Source: Lachnobacterium bovis DSM 14045
GTDB lineage: Bacteria > Bacillota > Clostridia > Lachnospirales > Lachnospiraceae
NCBI RefSeq assembly: GCF_900107245.1
Contig: NZ_FNPG01000004.1
Location: 62,001 to 126,000 of the forward strand
DNA length: 64,000 bases
Reading direction: 5' to 3'
A program made the translations under genes and the position numbers. Positions 9,476 through 18,073 of the stretch are shown here, in pieces (position 1 is the first letter of the stretch; each line of letters starts with the position of its first letter). The notes beneath the pieces are model-generated. The model searched no databases and had not been told where the DNA came from. It saw nothing but the letters and a program-made list of their open reading frames with translations.

Positions 9476-10240
9476 ATGATGAAGGTAGTAGAGAAAGAAA
9501 AATTATGGCAGGAATACTCAAAAAATCCAACTCAAGAGACAAGAGAGCAGTTGATAGTTGAATACGCACAGTTAGTAAAGTTGGTTGCAGGACGATTGAG
9601 TATGTATCTTGGATATAATGTCGAATATGATGACTTGGTAAGCTATGGTATTTTTGGATTAATAGATGCCATAGATAAGTTTGATTTGTCTAAAAATGTT
9701 AAATTTGAGACTTATGCAAGTTTAAGAATACGAGGTGCCATACTCGATCAGATTCGAAAGATGGATTGGATTCCAAGGACGGTACGTCAACGTCAAAAAA
9801 GGATTGATGAAGCTGTCAAACAAGTTGAAATGAGAACTGGTAAAAATGCAACGGATGAAGAATTAGCATTAGAGTTAGGTATTACTGACAAAGAATTAAA
9901 TACTTGGCAGTCACAATTAAAAGTGACTAATGTAGTTTCTTTAAATGAATTTGAAGAAACAGGACCAGAGCTTGTGATGGATACTCGATGTAATTCTAAA
10001 TTTGCACCACCAGAAGATGTTATTGCAGAAGATGAATTAAAGCAAAAATTATCAGATTCATTAGGAGTTTTAACTGATAACGAAAGAAAAGTTATTGAAT
10101 TATATTATTATGAGGAAATGACTTTGAAAGAGATAAGTAGAATTCTAGGAGTATCAGAATCAAGAGTGTCTCAGCTTCATACGAAAGCACTTGCAAAAAT
10201 GAAAAAAATAATGGGCGATTACTTGAATATTATTGTTTAG
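9476..10240 (+). CDS. sigD: RNA polymerase sigma factor SigD/FliA (sigma-28)
   Basis: 254 residues from the ATG at 9476; SD AGGGG at 9464-9468 decides against the in-frame ATG at 9461. Sigma-70 regions are visible: region 2 (DDLVSYGIFGLIDAIDKFD, then KFETYASLRIRGAILDQIRKMDWIPR), region 3, and region 4 with its HTH (MTLKEISRILGVSESRVSQ). The RGAILDQIR/DWIPR signature is characteristic of FliA/SigD. It would transcribe late flagellar, chemotaxis and autolysin genes. No sigma-28 consensus promoter was seen within the operon, consistent with early transcription of this cluster. Confidence 0.96.
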   Translation: MMKVVEKEKLWQEYSKNPTQETREQLIVEYAQLVKLVAGRLSMYLGYNVEYDDLVSYGIFGLIDAIDKFDLSKNVKFETYASLRIRGAILDQIRKMDWIPRTVRQRQKRIDEAVKQVEMRTGKNATDEELALELGITDKELNTWQSQLKVTNVVSLNEFEETGPELVMDTRCNSKFAPPEDVIAEDELKQKLSDSLGVLTDNERKVIELYYYEEMTLKEISRILGVSESRVSQLHTKALAKMKKIMGDYLNIIV

Positions 10241-10309
10241 AAAAGTGTTAGCATATTCATTTTGTTAAAGGATTAATTTGATAGAACAATTAAAATGGGA
10301 GAAGTAATC

Positions 10310-11908
10310 ATGAAAAATCAAAAATTTGAAATAGTTGTTCAGGATAAAATTGCATACCTTAAAGTAATACCACCAGAGAATGCTGGAAAAAGAGTAGATG
10401 TACAACAGGTGGTTTACTTTTTGAGTCATGAAAATCTAAATGAATATAATTTAAAAGAATTAACAAGTGTTGTTAATGATGCAACTGATGAAAAGCTAGT
10501 AAAACTAGGAGCAACAGAAAAAGAAATTTTTGATGAATATGTAGATTGTGATATTGCTTTTGATAAAATGAGTGCAAAATGTATTTTTTTCCCAGGAACA
10601 GAATCTGGGAAGAAGCTGACAAAAAAAATGGTGTTAGATGCATTATCAAATAGTAAAGTCTGTTATGGTATTTTAGAAGATGAAATTGATTTATCATTAC
10701 AGAATAAAATGTTTTTTAATGAAGTTGTTTTAGCAAAGGGAAAAGAATTAGAAGAAGGAAAGAATGGAGAGGTTAAATATTTTTTTAATACTAATCCAAG
10801 TCACAGACCAAGAACAAAGCCAGATGGTTCAGTAGATTATAAGAACTTAGACACAATCAGCCAGGCTAAAAAAGGCGATGTTGTTGCAGAAATTATTAAA
10901 GAAGAAGAGGGAAAACCAGGTATAAATGTTTTAGGAGAAGAAAAGGCCCCTAAAGCAGTTAATCCTGCTACGGTTGTTGCAGGAAACGGAGTTACTTTTA
11001 ATGAAACAGGAGATAAACTTATTGCTGAATTTACAGGACATATTTCTTTAGATAAGGGTGCTGTTGTAATGTCCGAGGTATATGAAGTCGCTTCAGATGT
11101 GGATAATTCGACAGGAAATTTGTCATATGCAGGAAGTGTAACTATAAAAGGAAACGTAACAAGTGGTTTTTCAGTTACGGCAAATGGTAATATAGAAATT
11201 GAAGGAATGGTAGAGGATGCCTTTATTGAAGCCACGGGACAAGTAATAATAAAAGGTGGTATTGTAGGTAAAGGAAAAGGTGTAATTAAATCAGGCGAAA
11301 ACGTTATAGTAAAATATATAGAAAGTGCAAAAGTAATAGCAAAAGGCTATATTGAAACGGATATTATTTTAAATAGTGATGTTTCAGCTGGAATAGATGT
11401 TAGAGTTGCCGGGAAAAAAGGAATTATAAATGGAGGCGTTGTAAGAGCAGGTAGATATGTAGACGCAAATGGAATAGGCACATCTATGGGTTCTCCTACA
11501 ACGATTATGGTTGGAATAGATCCAAAAAAAAGAGAAGAAATGTCAAGATTAACTCAAGAGTTAGTAGATAAGTCGGAAGAATTAGAAAAAATTAAAGTAA
11601 CTGTTACAAATTTTAGTTCAAGAATTAAAAAAGGTGAAAATTTTCCAAAGGACAAGATTCTCTATGTGCAAAAATTGGCTTTGATTTATAAAGAACAACA
11701 AAAAGCACTTGTTCCTATGAAAGAACAATTAGAAAAACTAAAGGCAGAATTAAAAGAAGCGGATAAGTCATATGTTGTTGTATCAGGTGATGTTCAACCA
11801 GGTACCATAATTATTATTTCAGATTTAAAATATACGGTTAGAAGCAGTACGGCACACTCAAAGTTTGTAAAACGTGATGGTGAGGTTCGAATTGCTGGTA
11901 TTGAGTAA
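10310..11908 (+). CDS. FapA (DUF342) family flagellar assembly/polymer-binding protein
   Basis: 532 residues from the ATG at 10310; the earlier in-frame ATG at 10295 would place GGGAGAAG inside the gene, whereas it is an ideal SD for 10310. The middle (about 240-410) is rich in short beta strands with repeated Gly (SVTIKGNVTSGFSVTANGNI), a right-handed beta-helix as in DUF342. A coiled coil follows at about 410-490. FapA homologues affect FlhF/FlhG localisation and flagellar placement in vibrios; the exact role in Firmicutes is unclear. Placement after sigD is conserved in Clostridia motility operons. Confidence 0.85.
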   Translation: MKNQKFEIVVQDKIAYLKVIPPENAGKRVDVQQVVYFLSHENLNEYNLKELTSVVNDATDEKLVKLGATEKEIFDEYVDCDIAFDKMSAKCIFFPGTESGKKLTKKMVLDALSNSKVCYGILEDEIDLSLQNKMFFNEVVLAKGKELEEGKNGEVKYFFNTNPSHRPRTKPDGSVDYKNLDTISQAKKGDVVAEIIKEEEGKPGINVLGEEKAPKAVNPATVVAGNGVTFNETGDKLIAEFTGHISLDKGAVVMSEVYEVASDVDNSTGNLSYAGSVTIKGNVTSGFSVTANGNIEIEGMVEDAFIEATGQVIIKGGIVGKGKGVIKSGENVIVKYIESAKVIAKGYIETDIILNSDVSAGIDVRVAGKKGIINGGVVRAGRYVDANGIGTSMGSPTTIMVGIDPKKREEMSRLTQELVDKSEELEKIKVTVTNFSSRIKKGENFPKDKILYVQKLALIYKEQQKALVPMKEQLEKLKAELKEADKSYVVVSGDVQPGTIIIISDLKYTVRSSTAHSKFVKRDGEVRIAGIE

Positions 11909-11922
11909 AGGAGGAAATTATT

Positions 11923-12249
11923 ATGGCTATTACACCAGTTTCCATTAATGGAGTAATTCAAAGACTTGATGATATGAATCATTTAAAACAGCATGAAGAG
12001 AGTAAACCATTAGTAGATCAGCAAAACATATCACATGAAGTAGCAAAACAACAAGAGTTGAAATATACTACTGTTCAACAGACACATAAATCAGATCAGC
12101 TAGACAAAAAATATGATGCAAAAGACAAGGGTAGTAACGAATATAAAAAGAGAAAAAATAAAAAGAAAAACGCAAGCTCTAAATCAGATGAAGAAGGTGA
12201 ATTTGGAAAAGTAACAGAAAAAAATTCACATTTTGATATTACTATTTAG
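11923..12249 (+). CDS. Conserved small motility-operon protein, unknown function
   Basis: 108 residues, no membrane segment. The N-terminus (MAITPVSINGVIQRLDD) is hydrophobic and ordered-looking, the middle contains VDQQNISHEVAKQQE, and the C-terminal half is Lys-rich and low complexity, ending in FDITI. Similar short proteins follow the DUF342 gene in related Lachnospiraceae operons (from memory). SD AAAGGAGG precedes the start 14 bases after fapA. No catalytic motif is visible. Confidence 0.7.
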   Translation: MAITPVSINGVIQRLDDMNHLKQHEESKPLVDQQNISHEVAKQQELKYTTVQQTHKSDQLDKKYDAKDKGSNEYKKRKNKKKNASSKSDEEGEFGKVTEKNSHFDITI

Positions 12250-12338
12250 AAGCCTTTTTTGAAGTGGCTACATAAGTAAGTTAAAGTATAAATAAAGGTG
12301 TGGATTAAGGTTAGGTTTTAAGAGAGAAGGGGAATAAT

Positions 12339-13031
12339 ATGGGAACAGTTGAAATTAGTTTAATAGTCATGGGCGTAATTTTTATGATTGCAAGTTTTTT
12401 CATTGAAGAGAGATTGTCACAAAATGACATTGAAAAAATCAATGCTTTAAGCGAAAAACAAATGAAAATTGTTATTGAAAAACAAATGAAAAACGCGGAT
12501 GTTACTATTGATGAAAAAATAACAGAACAGCTTGATTATAATCTCGAAATAGCAGAAAGAGCAATGGAAAAAGAAACTAATAGTAAAGTTATGACTATTA
12601 GTGAATATTCTGACACTGTGTTAGATTCAATGAATAAGACTCACAATGAAATTATGTTTTTATACAGTATGTTAAATGATAAACATGAGGAATTAACAAA
12701 GCTAGCAGGTGAATTATCTGAGTTTTCTGCAAATATGAAATCAACACAAGATGAGGTGTTAGCGAGACTAGCACAGACGGCAGAAGATGTTGAGGAAAAA
12801 CTAAACGATACTGATAAAATTGAAGAAGATGAGTTACTTTCTGAATCTATAAAGAATGGTAAAACTAATACAGATAGTGACGATAAATCGAATCATAATG
12901 TTGATATTCTTCGTTTACACAAGAGTGGAAAAAATAATGTTGAAATTGCAAAGGAGCTAGGACTAGGTCTTGGAGAGGTAAAATTTGTAATCGGATTGTA
13001 TCGAAATAATGTTAAGGAGGCGATACAATGA
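12339..13031 (+). CDS. Membrane-anchored coiled-coil protein with C-terminal HTH-like segment (DUF6115-like)
   Basis: 230 residues: one N-terminal membrane segment (about 4-21), a long heptad-rich region (about 25-165), an acidic linker, and a C-terminal helix-turn-helix-like end (DILRLHKSGKNNVEIAKELGLGLGEVKFVI). The layout matches the DUF6115 proteins of Clostridia motility operons and recalls Bacillus YlxL/SwrB, which sits at the end of fla/che and activates the export apparatus. The assignment is by layout only. It overlaps the next gene by 4 bases (ATGA-type junction), implying translational coupling. Confidence 0.72.
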   Translation: MGTVEISLIVMGVIFMIASFFIEERLSQNDIEKINALSEKQMKIVIEKQMKNADVTIDEKITEQLDYNLEIAERAMEKETNSKVMTISEYSDTVLDSMNKTHNEIMFLYSMLNDKHEELTKLAGELSEFSANMKSTQDEVLARLAQTAEDVEEKLNDTDKIEEDELLSESIKNGKTNTDSDDKSNHNVDILRLHKSGKNNVEIAKELGLGLGEVKFVIGLYRNNVKEAIQ

Positions 13032-13540
13032 GATTAAAATATTTTATTAGAGGTCTAGGAACTGGCATTTTGTCGTCTACAATTATTTTGATGATTCTTT
13101 TTTCAGTGAAAGGGCCAAAAGATTTGACGGACGCAGAAATACTTCAAAAGGCCCAAAAAATAAAAAAAAGTTCAACTGAATATAATTTAAAATTAAAAAA
13201 AGATAGCAAAGAAAAATCTACAACAAATAATAAAGATTCTAAAGAATCAACGAAAAAAAATAATACTACAGAATCAAAAACAAATAAGATTCGAAACCAA
13301 GGTACTGAAAATGGTCAAGATACATCAAGTAACAAAAATGAAATAACAGTAGTCGTTAAAAAGGGAGAAACATTAAAAGAAATATGTGATGAACTACAGG
13401 ATAAAGGTGTCGTAAAGAGTTCTGAATCAATGAGACATTTTATGGTTGAAAAAGGATATGATAGTTTTTTACATGCAGGTTCCTTTAATGTGAAAAAAGG
13501 TATGTCAGAAGATGAAATTGGCAAAATTTTTTCAAAATAA
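13028..13540 (+). CDS. MltG/YceG-like membrane protein, LysM-like domain only
   Basis: 170 residues: an N-terminal membrane segment (about 8-26), a Lys/Ser/Asn-rich low-complexity linker, and a C-terminal domain of about 60 residues (VVVKKGETLKEICDELQDKGVV to the end) like the LysM-like N-terminal domain of endolytic transglycosylase MltG. The catalytic MltG domain is absent, so transglycosylase activity is not expected; peptidoglycan contact near the flagellar base is an inference. It overlaps the preceding gene by 4 bases. Loss of the catalytic part could be ancestral, as the gene ends cleanly. Confidence 0.7.
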   Translation: MRLKYFIRGLGTGILSSTIILMILFSVKGPKDLTDAEILQKAQKIKKSSTEYNLKLKKDSKEKSTTNNKDSKESTKKNNTTESKTNKIRNQGTENGQDTSSNKNEITVVVKKGETLKEICDELQDKGVVKSSESMRHFMVEKGYDSFLHAGSFNVKKGMSEDEIGKIFSK

Positions 13541-13577
13541 AAAGGACTATTCAAAAAAATGAAAGGGAGGATTATAA

Positions 13578-13961
13578 ATGAATTCAAGATTAGATTTTAA
13601 ATGTTCTTCTTGTGGGGAAGAATTTGTTTTTTTAAAAGGTGTAGAAAAATCTAGTAAAGATAAGGTTGCAATTATGAATGCAATAGAGGACTATGGAGAG
13701 CCCTTTAAAAAAGAGGTTGAAGAGTCAATTAATAAAACTGTATTCATTGAGGCTATCGCAACATTTAATCCTAAGTTTTGCCCAAAATGTAAACAAATAG
13801 TTCAAGGAATTACGATTTCAAGTATATATAAAGATGGTAAAATTTCAATAATTGAGTCTCAATGTCCTATTTGTTCAAGTGAACTAAAAAATATAGATTA
13901 TAAGTTTCTAAAATGTCCAAAATGTAAAAAAGGACTTTTGAAGGTTAAAGAAGTAGATTGA
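13578..13961 (+). CDS. Zinc-ribbon protein, unknown function
   Basis: 127 residues with four CxxC motifs: CSSCG near the start, CPKC at the centre, and CPIC and CPKC near the end. This suggests two zinc sites with a helical insert (about 25-65) between the first pairs. I do not recognise a function. It is the last gene of the motility cluster; SD AAAGGGAGG precedes the start. It may be a nucleic-acid or protein-binding accessory factor, without direct support. Confidence 0.65.
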   Translation: MNSRLDFKCSSCGEEFVFLKGVEKSSKDKVAIMNAIEDYGEPFKKEVEESINKTVFIEAIATFNPKFCPKCKQIVQGITISSIYKDGKISIIESQCPICSSELKNIDYKFLKCPKCKKGLLKVKEVD

Positions 13962-14000
13962 AAAAGGATTATGTGTTATTATAATTCAGAGATATTATTT

Positions 14001-14020
14001 TTTCGTTTCTAAAAACGAAA
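14001..14020 (+). promoter_or_regulatory. Perfect hairpin in the sstT leader
   Basis: TTTCGTTT pairs with AAACGAAA around a 4-base loop. It lies just upstream of the SD of the following transporter gene and is preceded, not followed, by a T run, so it is not a plus-strand terminator. Confidence 0.5.
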
Positions 14021-14027
14021 GGAAGAG

Positions 14028-14053
14028 AGGAGCAGTTTAGTTGATAGCTAAAC
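14028..14053 (+). promoter_or_regulatory. SD separated from the sstT start by a stem-loop
   Basis: The only good SD (AGGAG, 14028-14032) is about 30 bases from the ATG at 14063. GTTTAG (14035-14040) and CTAAAC (14048-14053) form a 6-bp stem in the gap. If the hairpin folds, the effective spacing is about 11 bases. Stops in frame (TGA, TAG at 14042-14047) rule out an earlier start. Confidence 0.55.
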
Positions 14054-14062
14054 AAAAGTATT

Positions 14063-15337
14063 ATGAAGTTTTTAGGTTATATGAAAAAAGCTATCAAAAA
14101 TTATAATGACACTAATCTTGTTATAAAAATAGTTTTTGGTATGCTTGTAGGTGTTTCTTGGGCATTAGTTTTCCATAATTTATTAGGAATTAAAAGTGTC
14201 GATATTAGTATTTTAGGAGATATTTTTGTAGGTGCTCTAAAAGCAATTGCACCTATTTTAGTTTTTGTATTAGTAAGTAGTTCTTTAGCATCTGGAGATT
14301 CTAAATTAGATTCAAGATTTGGTATGGTAATTTTTTTCTATTTATTAAGTACATTTTTAGCTGCAGTTTCAGCAGTTGTCTTAAGTTTTATTTTTCCACA
14401 AAAGCTTATTTTGCATGCAACATCAGCTGTAGGAAAAGCCCCAGAAAGTTTATCCGCTGTAATGAAAAATATAATTTTTAGTATTATTCAAAACCCAATA
14501 AATGCTATAATAAACGGTCAATATTTAGGTATACTTTTTTGGGCAGTCTTATTTGGATTTGCTTTGAAAAAATGTTCAAGTAAAGTAACAAAAGATATTG
14601 TTGCGGATTTTGCAAGTGCAGTGTCCTTGCTTATAAAATGGATTATTAGTTGTGCTCCATTTGGAATTGCAGGTATTGTATATAATACAATTGTATCAAA
14701 CGGATTTAGCTCTGTTTTAAAATATGGTAAAGTGTTATGTTTGTTGATTGGATGTATGCTTATAGTTGCTTTGATTATTGATCCTTTAATTGCAGGTGTA
14801 ACTTTAAGAACTAATCCATATCCACTTGTATTTAAATGTTTAAAAGAAAGTGGAATTACTGCCTTTTTCACAAGAAGTTCAGCAGCTAATATTCCAGTTA
14901 ATATGGAATTATGTGAAAAAATGGGATTAGATAAAGATATGTATTCTGTTTCTATACCGCTAGGTTCAACAATTAATATGGATGGTGCAGCAATAACTAT
15001 TACCATTATGACTTTAGCAACAGCACATACACTTGGTATTCATGTTAATATTGGTACTGCTATTATTCTAAGTATTTTATCTGCATTAGCTGCGTGTGGT
15101 GCATCAGGTGTAACAGGTGGTTCGTTATTATTAATTCCTATGGCTTGTTCATTATTTGGTATTCCAGACACAATTTCTATGCAGGTAGTATCTATAGGTT
15201 TGTTGATTAATGTTGTTCAAGATTCTTTTGAAACAATGCTTAATTCTTCAGGTGATGTAATGTTTGCTGCAACAGCAGAATTCTATCAATGGAAAAAAAT
15301 TGGTAAACCTTTACCTGATTTTATGACTAGTAAATAA
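14063..15337 (+). CDS. sstT: Sodium:serine/threonine symporter SstT (dicarboxylate/amino acid:cation symporter family)
   Basis: 424 residues, about eight hydrophobic membrane segments plus two re-entrant hairpins. Family signatures are the serine-rich first hairpin (FVLVSSSLASGD), the substrate-binding stretch FFTRSSAANIPVN and NMDGAAITI, and a Gly-rich second hairpin (GASGVTGGSLLLIP). Family members import serine and threonine with Na+. It stands alone behind an unusual leader. The substrate could also be another small neutral amino acid. Confidence 0.88.
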   Translation: MKFLGYMKKAIKNYNDTNLVIKIVFGMLVGVSWALVFHNLLGIKSVDISILGDIFVGALKAIAPILVFVLVSSSLASGDSKLDSRFGMVIFFYLLSTFLAAVSAVVLSFIFPQKLILHATSAVGKAPESLSAVMKNIIFSIIQNPINAIINGQYLGILFWAVLFGFALKKCSSKVTKDIVADFASAVSLLIKWIISCAPFGIAGIVYNTIVSNGFSSVLKYGKVLCLLIGCMLIVALIIDPLIAGVTLRTNPYPLVFKCLKESGITAFFTRSSAANIPVNMELCEKMGLDKDMYSVSIPLGSTINMDGAAITITIMTLATAHTLGIHVNIGTAIILSILSALAACGASGVTGGSLLLIPMACSLFGIPDTISMQVVSIGLLINVVQDSFETMLNSSGDVMFAATAEFYQWKKIGKPLPDFMTSK

Positions 15338-15402
15338 AAATTTAGTGATAATTAAATAAAATTATTAAAAAAATAGTACAAAATAATTTTTATTGTTGAA
15401 TG

Positions 15403-15472
15403 GTCGAAAAATATCATTAGAGCTGTAAGCCTATTGAAACAAGGCGTAATTTGTGATAATATATTTTTCGAC
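15403..15472 (+). promoter_or_regulatory. Long inverted repeat in the lactate permease leader region
   Basis: GTCGAAAAATAT (15403-15414) and ATATTTTTCGAC (15461-15472) are perfectly complementary over 12 bases. They enclose a small GCCT...AGGC hairpin. No T run follows, so this is not a simple terminator. It may be an operator or a structured leader element for the permease 115 bases downstream. An 11-base direct repeat (GATGATTTAAT twice) follows near 15490. Confidence 0.5.
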
Positions 15473-15587
15473 TAATCACAAATTTTACGATGATTTAATG
15501 ATGATTTAATATAGTTTTTTTAATATTTGTATAGATAAGAGTTCTTAAGTCTTCGTAAAATTTGTAGAAAAAAAGGAGAATCATACT

Positions 15588-17129
15588 ATGAATGACTTTT
15601 TATTATTTATTCTTGCATTAGCCCCAATCTTATGTTTGATTGTGGCATTAACTGGTTTAAAGATGCCAGGACATTTAGCTTGTTTAGGAGCTCTTGTCAT
15701 TACAGCAGTATTAGCTGGTAGCGTATGGAAAATGACACCAGCAAATATTGGATTAGCTTCGTTAGAAGGTATCTGTAATGCACTATGGCCAATCATTATC
15801 GTTATTTTGGCAGCATTATTTACTTATAACTTGACTTTAGAAACAAAAGCAATGGATTCGATTAAAGCAATGCTTGCTAGTGTTTCTACAGACAAAAGAA
15901 TTTTAATGCTTTTAATAGCATTTGGTTTTGGTAACTTCATGGAAGGTATGGCTGGTTTTGGTACAGCTGTTGCTATTCCTGCTGGTATCCTTGTTGGATT
16001 AGGATTTGATCCATTACTTTCAGTTGTAACATGTTTAATTATTAACTCTACACCAACAGCATTTGGTTCAGTAGGTGTACCAACAAATACAATGCATGCA
16101 ATTACAGGTCTTGATACAGTTAAAATTTCATCAGACGTTGCATTAATTCAGTCAGTAGTACAATTCATTATTCCATTTATTGCAGTAGTAGTAATTGGTA
16201 AAGGCTTTAAAGCATTAAAAGGTTTAGTATTGTTTACATTAATTGCAGATTTAGCATATATTGTTCCACAGTATGTTGTAGCACAGTTTATTGGTCCTGA
16301 TCTTGCCAATATTATTGGTGCAATTATTTGTATGGTTGTAATCATTTTATATGCTATGTTCGCAAAGACACCTGATAATCCAGATTTTAAAGTTGCATCT
16401 TCAGGTGAGAAAAAACAAACATTAACAATTGTTCAGGCATTTAAAGCATGGTCACCATTTATTTTCATTTTTGTATTTTTACTTTTAACTTCAAAATTAG
16501 TACCATTCATTAATAAACCTTTACTTAAGATTGCTTCACAGGTTAAGTTTTATCCAACAGGTAAACCTTTAACATTCTGTTGGGTTAACACACCAGGTGT
16601 ATTAATTTTATTAGCTGGATTTATTGGTGGAGCGATTCAAGGCGCTAGCTTTAAGACAATGTTAGGTATTTTAGGTAAAACTGTTAAATCTAACGTTAAA
16701 ACTATTATCACAATTTGTTCAGTTTTAGCAGTTGCTAAAATTATGGGATATAGTGGAATGACATCTTCTATTTCAAAAGAGTTAGTAAGTGTTACAGGTA
16801 AATATTTCCCACTTATTTCTCCATTAATTGGTACAATTGGTGGATTTGTAACAGGTTCAGGTACATCAACAACTGCTTTATTTGGTAAAGTTCAGACAGA
16901 AACAGCAACAGCTATTGGAGCAAATAGTGCTTGGCTAGCAGCTGGTAACTTAATGGGTGCTGGATTAGGTAAGATGATCTGCCCTCAGTCAATTGCAATT
17001 GGTTCTGCTGCTGTAGGTTTAAGCGGTGTAGAAAGTAAAATTATGGGTAAAGTTGTTGTATGGACAATACTATTCGTTTTATTAGCTGGTATTATTTGTT
17101 ATACATTCCCATTAATTGGATTAGTTTAA
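15588..17129 (+). CDS. L-lactate permease family transporter (LctP)
   Basis: 513 residues with about 13 membrane segments. Family hallmarks include FGFGNFMEGMAGFGTAVAIP, the SVGVPTNTMHAITGL segment, and GTIGGFVTGSGTSTTALFG near the C-terminus. LctP proteins move lactate (and sometimes glycolate) with protons. SD AAAGGAG precedes the ATG. Monocistronic: a strong terminator follows at 17233-17270. No lactate dehydrogenase or Etf genes lie beside it, so export or import cannot be decided. Confidence 0.88.
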   Translation: MNDFLLFILALAPILCLIVALTGLKMPGHLACLGALVITAVLAGSVWKMTPANIGLASLEGICNALWPIIIVILAALFTYNLTLETKAMDSIKAMLASVSTDKRILMLLIAFGFGNFMEGMAGFGTAVAIPAGILVGLGFDPLLSVVTCLIINSTPTAFGSVGVPTNTMHAITGLDTVKISSDVALIQSVVQFIIPFIAVVVIGKGFKALKGLVLFTLIADLAYIVPQYVVAQFIGPDLANIIGAIICMVVIILYAMFAKTPDNPDFKVASSGEKKQTLTIVQAFKAWSPFIFIFVFLLLTSKLVPFINKPLLKIASQVKFYPTGKPLTFCWVNTPGVLILLAGFIGGAIQGASFKTMLGILGKTVKSNVKTIITICSVLAVAKIMGYSGMTSSISKELVSVTGKYFPLISPLIGTIGGFVTGSGTSTTALFGKVQTETATAIGANSAWLAAGNLMGAGLGKMICPQSIAIGSAAVGLSGVESKIMGKVVVWTILFVLLAGIICYTFPLIGLV

Positions 17130-17232
17130 ATGCTTAATAGAATTAAAAAATTGATTGATTTTTCTAAAAATTAATTATTTTACTTTAGATTTAGATAATG
17201 ATTTTTTAAATATCGTTTTAATGAATGTTTCT

Positions 17233-17270
17233 AGAGCCTCAATGACAAGTAGTCATTGAGGCTCTTTTTT
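17233..17270 (+). terminator. Rho-independent terminator after the lactate permease gene
   Basis: A perfect 14-bp stem, AGAGCCTCAATGAC with its complement, has a 5-base loop and runs into TTTTTT. The rest of the 305-base gap (17130-17434) is AT-rich, and then holds the promoter of the next gene. Confidence 0.93.
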
Positions 17271-17367
17271 GTAAAAAAATATTTTAATAAATATAAAAGA
17301 CATGAATTGATAAAAAAGGTGAAAAATATAAAAAGTAAAAAAAAAATAAAAAATTATTAAATAAGGC

Positions 17368-17396
17368 TTGACAAACTTTAGTTATAAATGTATTAT
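17368..17396 (+). promoter_or_regulatory. Sigma-A promoter of the DUF3793-flavodoxin pair
   Basis: TTGACA (17368-17373), a 17-base spacer, TATTAT (17391-17396). This is a near-consensus housekeeping promoter. Confidence 0.8.
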
Positions 17397-17404
17397 ATAA
17401 AACA

Positions 17405-17420
17405 GTTAGAGAACACTAAC
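17405..17420. promoter_or_regulatory. Dyad at the transcription start, candidate metal-regulator operator
   Basis: GTTAG-N6-CTAAC lies right at or after the predicted transcription start. The half sites resemble those of DtxR/IdeR-type regulators (TTAGGTTAG...CTAACCTAA). Since the promoter controls a flavodoxin, which commonly replaces ferredoxin when iron is short, an iron-responsive repressor is a reasonable guess. The half sites are short, so confidence is modest. Confidence 0.4.
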
Positions 17421-17434
17421 CGAAAGGAGCTTGT

Positions 17435-18028
17435 ATGAGTTCAGAAATTATTGAAATTTTAAATCGGAGAGATTTAAAAAAACTTGAATTGCAGATTATT
17501 GTACAGTGCACTCCAGTATTAATAAGAGATAAGTCGTCAAATTTGTTGAGTGTTGAAGAAAAGTATGAAAAATCTGTAGTTAGAATTTGTAAAAGTGTGT
17601 TTTTGGAGACGTTTGAACTTGCACGCTTTAATGGGAAAATAATATTCTTAGTTTATGACGAATCAATTATAAAAGAATACTTTTCTCAAAAAGAGAATGT
17701 AGATGTTTTATATAAAATAGGATATAAAAAAGGAAACTTTGAATACAAATTATTAGAATTCAAAAAAAGATATAATGTGTATTTAAAAAAAAGGGATATG
17801 TTTCCACATGAGATGGGTGTGTTTTTAGGATATCCAATAGAGGATGTAGTTGGTTTCATAGAAAACAATGGAGAAAATTCGTTGATGACAGGTTATTGGA
17901 AAGTATATGCAGATGTTTCTTTTAAAGAGAAACTTTTTAAGAAATTTGATGATTGCCAAGTGCGAATACTTAAAAGTTATGCATCTGGTAAAAGTTTAAT
18001 AGAAATCGTTAATAATGATTTTATTTAA
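17435..18028 (+). CDS. DUF3793 family protein
   Basis: 197 residues, no membrane segment. It matches the DUF3793 pattern: an early P-x-L segment (CTPVLIRDKSSNL), a central hydrophobic strand (KIIFLVYDE), and the conserved block FPHEMGVFLGYPIEDVVGFI followed by GYWKVY. DUF3793 genes commonly neighbour flavodoxin and iron-transport genes in Clostridia (from general knowledge), as here. Biochemical function is unknown. SD AAAGGAG precedes the ATG, and flavodoxin follows after 45 bases in the same unit. Confidence 0.82.
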   Translation: MSSEIIEILNRRDLKKLELQIIVQCTPVLIRDKSSNLLSVEEKYEKSVVRICKSVFLETFELARFNGKIIFLVYDESIIKEYFSQKENVDVLYKIGYKKGNFEYKLLEFKKRYNVYLKKRDMFPHEMGVFLGYPIEDVVGFIENNGENSLMTGYWKVYADVSFKEKLFKKFDDCQVRILKSYASGKSLIEIVNNDFI

Positions 18029-18073
18029 AAAAATCATTAGAAAATAATAAAAAGGTCATTTAGGAGGATAAAG

